Both the position numbers and the translations under genes were made by a program. This document shows, in pieces, positions 19,659 to 29,152 of a stretch of DNA of 64,000 nucleotides. The stretch lies in contig DASYHQ010000010.1 in assembly GCA_035998445.1 (NCBI GenBank), positions 1 to 64,000 of the forward strand, in the 5' to 3' direction. This DNA is from Tepidisphaeraceae bacterium. GTDB taxonomy: Bacteria > Planctomycetota > Phycisphaerae > Tepidisphaerales > Tepidisphaeraceae. Position 1 is the stretch's first letter. Every line of letters begins with the position of its first letter. The notes under the pieces are model-generated. The model did no database searches. It was not told the origin of the DNA and saw only the letters and a list, made by a program, of their open reading frames with translations.

Positions 19659-20107
19659 CGCCATTCCCTTCCCAAATGTCCCGTCGGTCCACGTCGCGCC
19701 ACGACAGCATGACGATATTCTGTCGCGAGCTTTGGTGCCGTTTCAGCGCCAGCCTCCGCGCATTCCAGCATCGCGTAGATGTGGTACATCTGCAAATGAC
19801 CTGACAAATTGACGCCAAGCTGGAGGTCGATAGTGCAGTCGGCGGTCTTTTGGAGCGACCGAAGAAGGTTCCCCGATCCTTTCGCGTCGGTCCAACTGGT
19901 GCGCCAGGCACGTCGCCCGGCGTTGGAGACACACTACTGCATGTGGCGGGAGACAGCAGGTCGAATTGGCTTTCGATCGTCCACCGCCGCAATCGGGAAA
20001 GGTCGGCCGATGGCGAAGTTCTGGTCCAAGCGCGTCGGCCGGTTCACGGGCGGCGGGCGCGCGTAGCATCGGCGACCCCCTCACAACCTCAGGCGGACTT
20101 GCGCCTA
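19659..20107. other. 449-base gap upstream of the sugar-nucleotide operon; no assignable gene
   Basis: It lies between the stop of the beta-helix gene (20108) and the GalU-like start and should contain the promoter of the sugar-nucleotide operon. One minus-strand frame stays open from just after a TAG near 19941 to a TGA at 19655-19657 that overlaps the GalU start, and encodes protein-like text ([20 protein letters not shown]). It has no plausible start codon or ribosome site in its first half. It may be a decayed gene end or chance. No clear operator or terminator was seen. Confidence 0.4.
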
Positions 20108-23100
20108 CTACTTCGATGCCTCGCGGTAAATCTGAATGAACGCCACCCGCGGCGTTATGGCCGACGGGGCCGGCTTCAGGACCAATCTGCGGTCGGTGCC
20201 CACGTCGACCGTTGTCCAGTAGGCGTCTCGCCGCACATCGGATTGCCCCGGATCCTTTAATAACGTTCCATTGAGCAGAACATCGTTCACTTGAATAAAC
20301 GGCAGCGGACGTTCGTCCGGCCAGGTGAACCGCTCCGGCTTGCGCGGGGAACCGACAGCGAGGAAGACATTGTAGCGCCCCGGCTTCAACTCAGCCTGCC
20401 ATGACATGTCTCGATTCTTGTCCCATTTCCCGTATGGCCGCAGGTCATTGCCGTCGGACTCGCCCCAACTCGCGAGCGTTCGATAACGGACGTCCGGATC
20501 GCTCCAGTCCGCCTCTTGGTAAACAGCCGGTCGCCCACCGACCCATCCGAACCGAACGGGCGCTGTCGACCCGGCTGCCTGATTGCCGAAAGGCGCGCCC
20601 GTATCGATGTTCCAGTTCTTTCCGGGTTCCTCCCCGTGCCATTGCATCGGGTCATCCTTCTGCCCGTCGCGCAGTTCACCGAAGTTGACCTGGAGCACCA
20701 GTTGCCCGTCGTCGCGAACGTTCGTTTCGTCATCCGTTCCGTGATCGCCCGGGTACATCGGACGGCCGGCCGCGAGGCGGCCGGCAAACCCTTCCGGGTG
20801 CGATCGCTGCGTCTCGAAGACGGACGCCATCGCGGGTTGCGGGCGGGGCGGGTTCGCTTCCCAGGGAAGAACCTTGTTGCCCGCGACGCGTCGCCAGGAG
20901 GAGCGAGCATGATCCAAGCGGTAGCTGCCATCCGCCTGCTTGCCGTTACCGCCATAGATGGTGTTAAAGAGGAAATCGTTGCCGACGTTAGCGGTCCCTA
21001 GCCCCTTGTGCGTCTTCGGTTGGGTTCCGCCCGCAGCTGTTGCTAGACGAGAGTGCTCGATATCGGAATCACCGAATAAGACGGCGGGCTCGAACCGATT
21101 CTGCACCACAAACACGTTCCCCAGGAAGATGCCGTTGAACACGTGGTAGCGCAGGATCAACGCGGGCCCCTCCGACGATCGCACGCGGTTGTGGAGGACC
21201 AGGGGGATCTCCGTCTTGCCGCCCAGGAAGATGCCACCCGCCTCACCGGCAACGTCGTTGTTGTAGAGGCAGTTGCGCGGGCCCATCCCGGGCCCGTGGA
21301 TGTCGGCGATGTTCCGCTGCGCGAATACGCCGTAGCCGTAGGACCCGGTTCCCTGAAGCGCATCGACTTCGCAGTTCTCCAGCAAATGCGCGCGGCCCCA
21401 GCCCATGTGCCATTGCGCATCGCTCGAGAAGAACCGGCTGTTACGAACAACGCTGCCGGTCCCGCTGAAGTTCGGCGAATGACGACAGTTTCGCGTGTAG
21501 ATATTGTCGACCAGCAGGAGCGTGCTGCTGCTGAAGTACCCCGACCCCCCGCCGGTGTTGTTGGCCCAGACCGGGTCGACGAACTCGCAATCGCGAATTT
21601 CGTTCATCAGCCCCGCGAGCGACGCGGGGTTCCGGCCCGCGCGCTCGACGCGCACGTTCCTCATCCAGCAGTTCATCGCCGACGACATGTTGATCCCGTC
21701 AAACCAGATCCGGCGCGCCTGCTCAAGGACGAGATCTTCGACGCCGCACTCCTCGACTGGCAGATAGGTGGTCAGAAAGCTCGACTGATTACCCGTTCGC
21801 ACGTACCGGCCCAGTTCCATATCCCACGTGTCTACCTGTCCTTCGTTGACGGGGAAGTCCAGCTGCAACGGTTGCTCGATATCAATGATGACGTTGCCTT
21901 GTTCCGAGAGGCGTAAGGCCTTGATAGTGACGTCCTGATCACGGTCGGTCGCCCCACCGCCATCGCGCTCGATCATTTGCGCGAAGGGCGTTGATTGATA
22001 GACGAACATCCGCACGGCCCCGCCAGGCTTGAAGCCGGCGGCGACGGCGCCTTCCAGGCTGTTGAGCTTCATCTCGATCGATGTATCGCCCCGTCGGGCG
22101 TCGCGGACGGGCGTGGTGCGTTGCGCCTTGTGGGTGTGCCGATCGCCAATGAAGTGGATCGCCGCGGTGTTGGGCCCGTCGCTCATGCCCTTCATGCCCG
22201 GCGGGGACATCTCGTCGAAATCCTTGCATGAGAAAGACACGGGCGGGCTGAATGCCTCGTCCTCCACCTCAGGCGCATCGGGTCCCGAACCGTCCTTCCA
22301 TACCCACACCACCTTCGTCTCAAACGATACCCGTTCTGCCCCTGCGAGCAGGTCCCTGAGCTTTTCGCCAGAGATCGCGACCGCGTTGACGGGCCCCGTC
22401 GGGGAGAACCGCTCCACGACGTCGTAAGGGGCACCGTCCTTTGCATTGCGTGCGAACCCGTACCGGAACGGCTCTTTGCCGTCGACGCGGATCGTGATTT
22501 CAAAGCGGTTGATGTGGCTCTGCTTCCCGTTGGCCGTCTGCGCGGTGAAGCTGGCTTTCGGGCTAAATGCCTGAGCGTAAAAGCAGACCTGTGACTCTCG
22601 GGTGATCCGTTCGTGCAGCGGAAAACTGAGGACCTTCACCGCCGGCTCACCATCCACGCCGTACGCAAAGTCGAAAAGGATCCTCGTCTCATGGGCGTCA
22701 TCCCGTCCGCCCATCTCAGCTGCCTTGCCGCGGCCGGCCCCGCGAATGACCACGCGGCTGTGCCGGACCATGATCGGCCGGGTGAGCACGTAGGTTCCCG
22801 CGGGGATCTGGATCACCCCGCCGCCCTCCCGTCCGCACCGTTCGACCGCCTCGACCAGCGCCGTGGTGAAAGCCTCACCGTTTTGGGCGCCAGTCAGACT
22901 TCCCGGGAAGGTCACCGTGGCTTCACCGATCACTGGGATGCCCGGCTTGCGATCGCCTGGCTCACCGATATGGACGCCTGCCCACGTCCAGTTGGGATAG
23001 ATGATGCCATCGGGCCCCACCCAATCGGCCGGTGTGACTTCGTCCTTCCCGACGTCGCGCGGCATCGTCGGATTCCACGGGTACTCGGCTAAGGGCGTTG

Positions 23101-23197
23101 TGTCGTACTCCGCAGGCTCGTCCTGAGGCAGTTGCCCCCGCACCAAGGATGACGCCGCCAACGACAACACGATCAGAGCTGTGGTACGCAATCGCAT
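20108..23197 (-). CDS. Secreted right-handed beta-helix (pectate-lyase-like) protein
   Basis: 1029 residues. The ATG at 23197 has AAGGA 8 bases upstream and opens a clean signal peptide (MRLRTTALIVLSLAASSLV, cleavage near residue 21). Residues about 85-140 hold the pectate-lyase-3 style entry (FTTALVEAVERCGREGGGVI, then PAGTYVLTRPI). A beta-helix core covers roughly 430-790 (ENCEVDALQGTGSYGYGVF, GIFLGGKTEIPLVLHNRV). The C-terminal about 200 residues look like a beta-sandwich or CBM-like domain ending in a malectin-like pattern (LKPGRYNVFLAVGSP, RRLVLKPAP). It is the last gene of the LacI-pseudopilin-enzyme cassette at 20108-25241, so it is the likely effector enzyme. The exact polysaccharide is unknown. 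Confidence 0.87.
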   Translation of the reverse strand: MRLRTTALIVLSLAASSLVRGQLPQDEPAEYDTTPLAEYPWNPTMPRDVGKDEVTPADWVGPDGIIYPNWTWAGVHIGEPGDRKPGIPVIGEATVTFPGSLTGAQNGEAFTTALVEAVERCGREGGGVIQIPAGTYVLTRPIMVRHSRVVIRGAGRGKAAEMGGRDDAHETRILFDFAYGVDGEPAVKVLSFPLHERITRESQVCFYAQAFSPKASFTAQTANGKQSHINRFEITIRVDGKEPFRYGFARNAKDGAPYDVVERFSPTGPVNAVAISGEKLRDLLAGAERVSFETKVVWVWKDGSGPDAPEVEDEAFSPPVSFSCKDFDEMSPPGMKGMSDGPNTAAIHFIGDRHTHKAQRTTPVRDARRGDTSIEMKLNSLEGAVAAGFKPGGAVRMFVYQSTPFAQMIERDGGGATDRDQDVTIKALRLSEQGNVIIDIEQPLQLDFPVNEGQVDTWDMELGRYVRTGNQSSFLTTYLPVEECGVEDLVLEQARRIWFDGINMSSAMNCWMRNVRVERAGRNPASLAGLMNEIRDCEFVDPVWANNTGGGSGYFSSSTLLLVDNIYTRNCRHSPNFSGTGSVVRNSRFFSSDAQWHMGWGRAHLLENCEVDALQGTGSYGYGVFAQRNIADIHGPGMGPRNCLYNNDVAGEAGGIFLGGKTEIPLVLHNRVRSSEGPALILRYHVFNGIFLGNVFVVQNRFEPAVLFGDSDIEHSRLATAAGGTQPKTHKGLGTANVGNDFLFNTIYGGNGKQADGSYRLDHARSSWRRVAGNKVLPWEANPPRPQPAMASVFETQRSHPEGFAGRLAAGRPMYPGDHGTDDETNVRDDGQLVLQVNFGELRDGQKDDPMQWHGEEPGKNWNIDTGAPFGNQAAGSTAPVRFGWVGGRPAVYQEADWSDPDVRYRTLASWGESDGNDLRPYGKWDKNRDMSWQAELKPGRYNVFLAVGSPRKPERFTWPDERPLPFIQVNDVLLNGTLLKDPGQSDVRRDAYWTTVDVGTDRRLVLKPAPSAITPRVAFIQIYREASK

Positions 23198-23311
23198 CAA
23201 CTGGATCCTTCGAGGTCTAGCACAGCGAATCAACAGCTTGGTGCTTCCGCCCCATGTACTTCAAGAATGCCAGGGGGTTCGCTTCGGCAGCACCGGTAGG
23301 CCAGTACGCGA

Positions 23312-24184
23312 CTACTTCGGCCAGGAAAACCCGTGCGGGAGGCTGCGGCCGACAGGGGTCGCGGTGGCGGCGATGATCTGACCTTTATCCATCGCCTCAA
23401 CGTGCCCATCGACGAACCACATGTTCGCCCGATTGCTGTGCCGGCGGTGGGCGTAGGTGTTGTCGCCGGAAACGTCCACGGCGTTCGGAAAAGACCTGAA
23501 GAACAGGCCATCCGTCTGCGCCCCGCGCAACGCTGTGCTCGCGTTCGGGCGAATGCTGTCGCCGAGGAACGGCGCGTGCTTGCTGACGCGGGTGATCTTC
23601 GCTGTCACCCCGTAGAAATCACGGTTCGATCCGTCAATTGCGGACGATTGCCATGCCTTACCATCGATCCGGCGCCAGTCGTCCCCCGGCAAGTCGTGGG
23701 GGTACGTTCGCAGACCGTACACCGTGGCGTGGCTGGCGCCGGTCAGCGCTTGGCTGAAGCTGCCGACATAGCCCTGCTGCGGGGGCGGCAACGTCGGGCA
23801 GGACAGGAAGTTCACGTCCGGCAACTCGATGTTGTTGAGAAACTCCGTGCCACTCAGGGTGCTGTAGTAGAGTGCCCGCGCCGATTTGGAGGAAATATAA
23901 CCGCCCGCCATCAGCTGCGCGACGTACCCGCGCCCGCCACGGTAGATCCTGACGCCGGTGCCGGGGTCCATCAGCGCCTCGGAGGCCGGCAGCCATCCCT
24001 TCTCGCCGTTGGCGTACATGATGACCGCGATGCCGACCTGCCGCAGGTTGCTCTGGCACGCGACCGCCTGGGCAGCGCTCCTCGCCTTGTTCAGGGCCGG
24101 CAGCAGCATCGAGATCAGCAGCGCGATGATACCGATCACGACCAGAAGCTCAACGAGTGTAAATGCGTTTCGACGAGTTCGCAT
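23312..24184 (-). CDS. Type II secretion-like pseudopilin (planctomycete prepilin with C-terminal DGH motif)
   Basis: 290 residues. The ATG at 24184 follows AAAGGA by 6 bases and gives a short basic leader, [20 protein letters not shown], the prepilin peptidase cleavage/N-methylation signal; a longer reading would bury it. After the hydrophobic helix comes [24 protein letters not shown], the conserved stalk of planctomycete pseudopilins, then a variable beta-rich head, and near the C-terminus [17 protein letters not shown], the HxxxxxxxxxDG signature of this group. It starts 49 bases after the LacI gene's stop and is followed 114 bases later by the secreted beta-helix gene, so all three are probably one transcript. 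It may help the export or surface display of that enzyme (inference). Confidence 0.92.
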   Translation of the reverse strand: MRTRRNAFTLVELLVVIGIIALLISMLLPALNKARSAAQAVACQSNLRQVGIAVIMYANGEKGWLPASEALMDPGTGVRIYRGGRGYVAQLMAGGYISSKSARALYYSTLSGTEFLNNIELPDVNFLSCPTLPPPQQGYVGSFSQALTGASHATVYGLRTYPHDLPGDDWRRIDGKAWQSSAIDGSNRDFYGVTAKITRVSKHAPFLGDSIRPNASTALRGAQTDGLFFRSFPNAVDVSGDNTYAHRRHSNRANMWFVDGHVEAMDKGQIIAATATPVGRSLPHGFSWPK

Positions 24185-24233
24185 GACAGTTCCTTTGTTC
24201 GCTACGCGAGCTAGAAGTGCACAATTTTCGAGG

Positions 24234-25241
24234 CTATTGACCGCCGGGCGCCGCGCACGTCGTCCCGGCGACGTAGGAGTACGGCAGCGGCCGGGGTGGG
24301 TGGCTGGATACCACCCCCGTGATTCGTTCAAAAAGCATCGGGACCGCGTGCAGTGCCATCTTGTTGAACGGGAGCACGCACGTGTCCACCTGAAAGCCGC
24401 CGATCCGAAGTTCGCTGCGGTCCAGCGCGACGATCGACAGGTCGTCCGGAACCCGCAGCCCTGCCTGCACGGCGTGAAGCAGCACCCCCGAGGTGTCGGC
24501 CCCGTCATCAGTCAAGATCGCGGTCGGGCGGCCTTCGCCAGCCAGCAGCGCACGGAACGCTTCCGCGTCACCGACCGGCAACACCTCTATCTGCGGAGCT
24601 AAGCCGGCGGCACTCATCGCGGCGGCGTACCCGGCCTCGCGGTCGGCCAGACTGTAGTGGTCCTCTGGAGCCCCGGCACGACGCGACATGATCAGCGCGA
24701 TCCGCCGATGCCCCAGGCGAAGGAGCCGCTCGGTTGCGTCGCGCAAGCTACCGAAGTCGTCGGGGAAGACGCAGTCACTCGCGATTCGGGCGTTCAACCA
24801 GATGGCCGGCAACTGACTTCGAGACATGAAGTCGACGAGTTGCTCGGAGATCGAATGCGCAATCGAGATGAAAACACCGTCCACCGACAGCACCCTGGCG
24901 AGGCGCGGAACGCCCTCGCCCGACACCAAGTCGCTGCTGCTCACCTGCTCTGCCACGAGTCGACAATCGCGCTCGCGGAGCTCGCGCTGCAGGATGTATA
25001 ACACCTCGCCTGGCACGATCGAGCCCGCGTCCAACGCTCGCGAGAGAAGCCCTACCATGCCAAAGCGCCCCCTGCGGACGGCCCGCGCGGCGCTATTGGG
25101 TCGATAGCCCAGTTCGCGCGCAGCCTGCAACACGCGATCCCGCGTTTCAGGTCGGAACAAATGCCCCCGCTCACCAAGCACTTGCGTGACGGCCGAGAGT
25201 GACAGCCCCGTGGCGCGAGCAATGTCTTTTGCAGTAGCCAT
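24234..25241 (-). CDS. LacI-family transcriptional regulator
   Basis: 335 residues. Start at 25241 with AAGG four bases upstream. Residues 4-56 are the LacI helix-turn-helix and hinge ([40 protein letters not shown]). Residues about 62-330 form a periplasmic-binding-like sugar sensor ([45 protein letters not shown]). It is the first gene of a cassette with the pseudopilin and beta-helix genes. A perfect palindrome GGTTTGCAAACC at 25299-25310, 58 bases upstream of the start, is a plausible operator for self-regulation. The inducer is unknown. Confidence 0.93.
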   Translation of the reverse strand: MATAKDIARATGLSLSAVTQVLGERGHLFRPETRDRVLQAARELGYRPNSAARAVRRGRFGMVGLLSRALDAGSIVPGEVLYILQRELRERDCRLVAEQVSSSDLVSGEGVPRLARVLSVDGVFISIAHSISEQLVDFMSRSQLPAIWLNARIASDCVFPDDFGSLRDATERLLRLGHRRIALIMSRRAGAPEDHYSLADREAGYAAAMSAAGLAPQIEVLPVGDAEAFRALLAGEGRPTAILTDDGADTSGVLLHAVQAGLRVPDDLSIVALDRSELRIGGFQVDTCVLPFNKMALHAVPMLFERITGVVSSHPPRPLPYSYVAGTTCAAPGGQ

Positions 25242-25298
25242 AAAACCTTAACTCGCTGCAATTGCGACGTGACAACTGGAGTATAACTCAGATTTTTG

Positions 25299-25310
25299 GG
25301 TTTGCAAACC
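25299..25310. promoter_or_regulatory. Candidate LacI-type operator GGTTTGCAAACC
   Basis: A perfect 12-base palindrome in the short divergent region between the LacI gene (start 25241) and the membrane protein gene (start 25420). Position and symmetry fit a LacI-family autoregulatory operator. No second copy was noticed in this window. Confidence 0.5.
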
Positions 25311-25419
25311 GATAATGCAACATAAGACAGGAAGGTGTTTTCAACTCTTACGAGGCCACGCAAGATTTGCTGGAGCGAGTAGCCGACCAGCACGTGCGGT
25401 GCGACCGACGGCGACGCCC

Positions 25420-25872
25420 ATGTCCAAAGAGTACCTCAGCGCCGCCGCGATCGCCCTGACGTTCGTCCTGTTCGTCCCGTACATCCGCTCGATCTACCGC
25501 GGCCACACCCACCCGCACGTGCTCACCTGGGTCATTTGGGGCTTGGGCACGCTCATCGTGTACTTCGCGCAAGTCGCGGGCGGCGCCGGCATCGGGGCTT
25601 GGCCGATCGGCGTCTCCGGCCTGATCAGCAGCTACATCGCGTTGCTCGCTTACCACAAGCGCGGCGACATCGCGATCCTCTGGACCGACCGGGCGTTCCT
25701 CGTCGCGGCCCTGTCCGCCCTGCCGTTCTGGTTCCTGACGGCCGACCCGCTGTGGGCAGTCGTGACGCTGACGGTCGTGGACCTGCTCGGGTTCGGGCCT
25801 ACGGTGCAGCGTTTCACAGGAATTCCACGCTCGCGGGCGTGCGTCCGTCGACCTGCTGGTTCGCATGCTTGA
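25420..25872 (+). pseudogene. Truncated multi-helix membrane protein
   Basis: 150 residues from ATG 25420. The first about 128 residues are a clean polytopic membrane protein: YLSAAAIALTFVLFVPYIRS, HVLTWVIWGLGTLIVYFAQ, IGAWPIGVSGLISSYIALLA, FLVAALSALPFWFLTADPLW and AVVTLTVVDLLGFGPTVQ. Proteins of this type, as I recall them, run on for further helices (roughly 190-200 residues in all). Here the frame changes character after TVQRFTGIPR and ends in about 20 polar residues, so the C-terminal helices appear lost. Function is unknown; the family somewhat resembles small sugar or vitamin transport proteins. The damaged end lies just before the frameshifted pseudopilin at 26011. Confidence 0.55.
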
Positions 25873-26010
25873 GGGTGAGAGCGTGCCCTCGCTCATGGTC
25901 GACCCGGTCATCTGGGCGCGATCCTCCTCCGCCGCACCATAGGTCGCGGCGGAGGCCGTTCATCGTCAACTCGTCGTTCGCATCAAGTCGTCCGCATCAC
26001 GAGCAACGCC

Positions 26011-26843
26011 ATGTTCAACATCAACGTTACTCCATCACTCGCCCGCCGCCACACCGTCAAACGCTCCGATGGTTTCACGCTGGTCGAGTTGCTGGTGGTC
26101 ATCGGGATCATCGCGGTGCTGATCTCGATGCTCCTCCCGGCCTTGCAGAGGTGCGCGACTCGGCCAACGCCGTGGCCTGCGCCTCGAACATGCGGCAGAT
26201 GGGTATGCTGATCCGGCAGTTCGCCAGCATGAACAACGACCGCGCGCCCGCCGCGGCAAATACGGGCTCGGGCAGCGTGCGGTGGTCTAACGTGATCAAC
26301 ATGGTGCTGCTGAACAAGCCGCCCACCGGCATGACGGGCAGTTACATTCAGGTGACGGGCCTTCCCCAACAGGGAACGCTGTCATGCCCTGCCTATACCG
26401 CATCCGTGAACCAGGGTCGCGCATTCCTGTACACGGTGTCACTCCATGGCGGCGACGCCACGGATCTCGTCCCCGGGCCGTACGGTTACATGGTTGACAC
26501 GCCCACGCAGGTCCATGACAGCTTCATTCGTTACAAGCTCGGCACGAAAATCTCGAAGTTCCGCGACCCATCGATGAAGTTCATGGTGCTTGAGAGCGAG
26601 ACCAACAGTGACCTCACCAACAACACGTTCGGCGGCGACCTCGTCTGGGCGCTGGGCGACACGCCCGGTCGGCCCGCCTTTGCTGGCAACGCTGGCAGGT
26701 TCGCCTTCCGCCACTCGCGCTACACGAGGGCCAACGCGCTGTTCATCGATGGTCACGTCGAACAACTCGTTCCCCCAGCGAGGCTCGGTCAGCCGAGAAT
26801 GGAGATCAACACAGCGCGTCGGTTCAATATCGCGCCGTGGTAG
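26011..26843 (+). pseudogene. Pseudopilin gene broken by a single-base deletion
   Basis: From ATG 26011 the first frame encodes a normal prepilin leader and helix ([31 protein letters not shown]). At about 26149-26151 the reading leaves frame: the DNA has cagaggtgcgcgac where cagagggtgcgcgac would give [20 protein letters not shown]. With one G restored the protein continues to 26843 as a 277-residue pseudopilin with the expected SNMRQMGMLI stalk and HSRYTRANALFIDGHVEQ (the HxxxxxxxxxDG signature). As written it yields a 66-residue stub. This is either a real pseudogene or a one-base sequence error. It converges on the PL22-like gene at 26996 and may once have belonged to that cassette. Confidence 0.85.
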
Positions 26844-26995
26844 CTGATCGCACACAACACGGACCAGTGACGGCAACAATCAATGTGGTCTTTGCGCCGG
26901 CCCACGTGCTTCATTACCCCAGTCACGGATGGCACAGCCCGGGACCGCAGAAGGTCCGACTGTTGCACCGCGAGAACCGGGTCGCTGCTGCCCGT

Positions 26996-28126
26996 TTATT
27001 CCTCTAATAGTGCCTTAACGGGAACCAAGGCTAGATCGACGCGATCGTAAATAGTCGTCGTGTGGCAAATGTATCGATCGCCGCAGCAAAAATGGGGGTG
27101 GGGATGCAAGTGAGTGCATTGGGTCAGGTCGTCTGCCAAGGGTGGCCGATTGACGATCTCCACTTCCATGCCAGTATGCGTGTCGCAAAACACGACGTGG
27201 CAATCAGACGCGACGGGATCGCGCATGCGGTCGGCCACGATGTAGCGGCCGGTCCGGTCTGATTGGGCATGGGAGAAGCGACCGGGCCAGATCGTGGATT
27301 CCTCGCCACTCGCCAAGTTCACCTTTTTGATTCCGACGCCGTAATGCACGTACCAGACGTGCCGACCATCGGCATCCCACCATTCATGTCCGCTGTGGCT
27401 GACGGGGGCTTTGAGGATGGGCCGTGCCCGGTCGCCTCGCCTGATGGTCCAGAGGCGGTGATAGGGGCGATCGGGCTCGAACGGCTCGTCGGCGTGCTGC
27501 TGCCAATATTCATTGGCGACCATCTGCACGTCCGGGTCCGTCGGGCTGAACATGCCGTGGTTGAAGACCTGACCGTCCAGCGTCTGCCACAGCCGGAACG
27601 GCGCCCCGTCCAACGGTATCTCACCGATGTGGGAATCGGTCGATCCATCGCGCCGAACCATTCGGGCATCGACGTTCAACGAGTGCCGATCAGCCGAGAA
27701 GGTCAGATGCGTGGCGATCTGCTGAAGTCGTCCCGGTGCTAAGTCGGTTGGGAAGCGGTTCACGCGCTCCGGTCGATCCGTAGCGTGGGGGCCGCGCTTC
27801 CAGATATCGAACTGGTTGCCCCAATAGACCTCGCCCGTCGTCGTGTCCACGAGGGGACGAGCGGTCGGGTGCTGGGTTTCCGGGTAAATGCGAAGTTCGT
27901 CCCGTTCGAAATCGACGACGCCCAGCACCTGTGCCGCATGCCGCCCACCCGGCGGTGGGAAGCCGCAGTGAAGCCAGAGAAATCGCCCGTCGTCCGTGAA
28001 GCTGGACGTCGCGAAGTAAAAGGCCATCTGAACGGGCGCCAGCCGTTCCGTGAGGATCAGGCTCTCCAGCCCATTACAGGGGTTCGCCCACCGGGTGAAC
28101 AGCCTCGATGTCTCGGGGGTCTTCAT
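26996..28126 (-). CDS. Oligogalacturonate-lyase-like (PL22) seven-bladed propeller protein
   Basis: 376 residues with no signal peptide, so cytoplasmic. ATG 28126 has an AGGT-type site 6 bases upstream; more distal starts add a very basic unnatural leader. The sequence matches the oligogalacturonate lyase pattern: repeated propeller blades (SSFTDDGRFLWLHCGF, LTFSADRHSLNVDARM), then HSGHEWWDADGRHVWYVHYG around 280, and HLHPHPHFCCGDRYICH near the end, where this family places its Mn-binding histidines. Such enzymes split short unsaturated pectin oligomers inside the cell. It is downstream of a PEP-CTERM gene, with a strong hairpin at 28205-28236 between them, and both are divergent from the AraC regulator. 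Substrate could be another uronate oligomer. Confidence 0.75.
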   Translation of the reverse strand: MKTPETSRLFTRWANPCNGLESLILTERLAPVQMAFYFATSSFTDDGRFLWLHCGFPPPGGRHAAQVLGVVDFERDELRIYPETQHPTARPLVDTTTGEVYWGNQFDIWKRGPHATDRPERVNRFPTDLAPGRLQQIATHLTFSADRHSLNVDARMVRRDGSTDSHIGEIPLDGAPFRLWQTLDGQVFNHGMFSPTDPDVQMVANEYWQQHADEPFEPDRPYHRLWTIRRGDRARPILKAPVSHSGHEWWDADGRHVWYVHYGVGIKKVNLASGEESTIWPGRFSHAQSDRTGRYIVADRMRDPVASDCHVVFCDTHTGMEVEIVNRPPLADDLTQCTHLHPHPHFCCGDRYICHTTTIYDRVDLALVPVKALLEE

Positions 28127-28204
28127 GGATTGACCTGCACGAGCAGGCGACATGCGCCCGCCCCACTTGCCGACGAGATGACGCGCGACGCGGCGCAAGC
28201 GAAA

Positions 28205-28236
28205 TCTCCGTTGCCGCACAGGCGCGGCAACGGAGA
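28205..28236 (-). terminator. 13-bp perfect hairpin after the PEP-CTERM gene
   Basis: TCTCCGTTGCCGC (28205-28217) pairs perfectly with GCGGCAACGGAGA (28224-28236) across a 6-base loop. It begins 32 bases past the PEP-CTERM stop and is followed in that direction by ATTTCGCTT, with only a weak T run. It can act as a terminator, an attenuator, or a 3'-end stabiliser separating PEP-CTERM from PL22-like expression. Confidence 0.7.
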
Positions 28237-28267
28237 GATAAGTCGATGCTGAACTCCCACTTGTGCC

Positions 28268-29005
28268 TTATCGCGTGCCGCGACGGCGACGGGTAGCGAG
28301 CGCTGCGCCGACGAAGGATAAGATGGCCAAGGAGCCGGGTTCGGGAACGGCCGTGACGTTGAAATTGTCGAACGAGATCGACTGACTGCTAGCCGGGCTG
28401 ATTCGCAGGGCCACGGAAACGGCGTCGAACGCCTGAACGTTCAGCGTGGTGGGGGCAAGTACGAGGCTGCCCACGGTCATCGAGATCACCGGATTGTTGT
28501 TGGCGTTCACCGCATAGCTGACCGTCAGGGGTGAGAACGCAGTAGAAGAGACGCCGGAGGTGCCGGTTGCGGAGCCGTATTCGGTGAGGTCGCCCGCGTT
28601 ATTGGAAGTAGGGACGGTCGAGTCGGCCACGCGAATGGTCCCGGGATGGTTAAAAATTGCGAGATAACCCTGACCCGAGTTGGCCGCGTTGACGAAATAG
28701 ATCCCGAACGATCCACCACTCATCCGGATGTCCGTCTGAACGGTCACCGGACCGGCAAAGCTGTCGGCGGTGGTGGTTTCAGCGGGCGTCGTATCGAAGA
28801 ACGACACAAAACTGGAGCCGCCGGCGACGCCAACGAAGTCATTCTCGATTCCGTTGCTCGATTGGGTCGCGCTGGCGGCACCGGTGATCATGCGGAAGTT
28901 ACTCGCATACTCTCCCGCGGTCTCAAAGGTCAGCACCGCTGCCGACGTCGTCTGTGGCATGGTCATCGCGGCGATTCCCGCCAACGTCAAAAGAGCTTTA
29001 CGCAT
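28268..29005 (-). CDS. PEP-CTERM sorting-signal protein
   Basis: 245 residues. ATG 29005 follows GGAGG by 8 bases. Signal peptide (MRKALLTLAGIAAMTMPQTTSA, about 1-22). The body is a low-complexity Ser/Thr/Asn/Gly-rich beta-sandwich of unknown function. The C-terminus is a textbook PEP-CTERM tail: VPEPGSLAILSFVGAALATR followed by RRRGTR, recognised by an exosortase for transfer to the cell surface or extracellular matrix. No exosortase gene is in the window. It is divergent from the AraC gene at 29153 and upstream of the PL22-like lyase, and may bind the sugar that the lyase handles. Confidence 0.92.
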   Translation of the reverse strand: MRKALLTLAGIAAMTMPQTTSAAVLTFETAGEYASNFRMITGAASATQSSNGIENDFVGVAGGSSFVSFFDTTPAETTTADSFAGPVTVQTDIRMSGGSFGIYFVNAANSGQGYLAIFNHPGTIRVADSTVPTSNNAGDLTEYGSATGTSGVSSTAFSPLTVSYAVNANNNPVISMTVGSLVLAPTTLNVQAFDAVSVALRISPASSQSISFDNFNVTAVPEPGSLAILSFVGAALATRRRRGTR

Positions 29006-29152
29006 TTTTCGATCCTCCGAAATAAGTTCGCTTGCCTGCCTGAATTGGCTGAAATCCGCCTCATCGTCCGACGCTCGAATTATGAACGCCAGCCGACGTT
29101 TTCCAAGCAAAACCACTTGTCATTGTTGCACGAAAAGATACCATTTTTGTGC

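Noticed and set aside
20010-20066. Tiny plus-strand ORF starting MAKFWSKRVGRFTGGG
   Set aside because: Only 18 codons, no ribosome site, no context.
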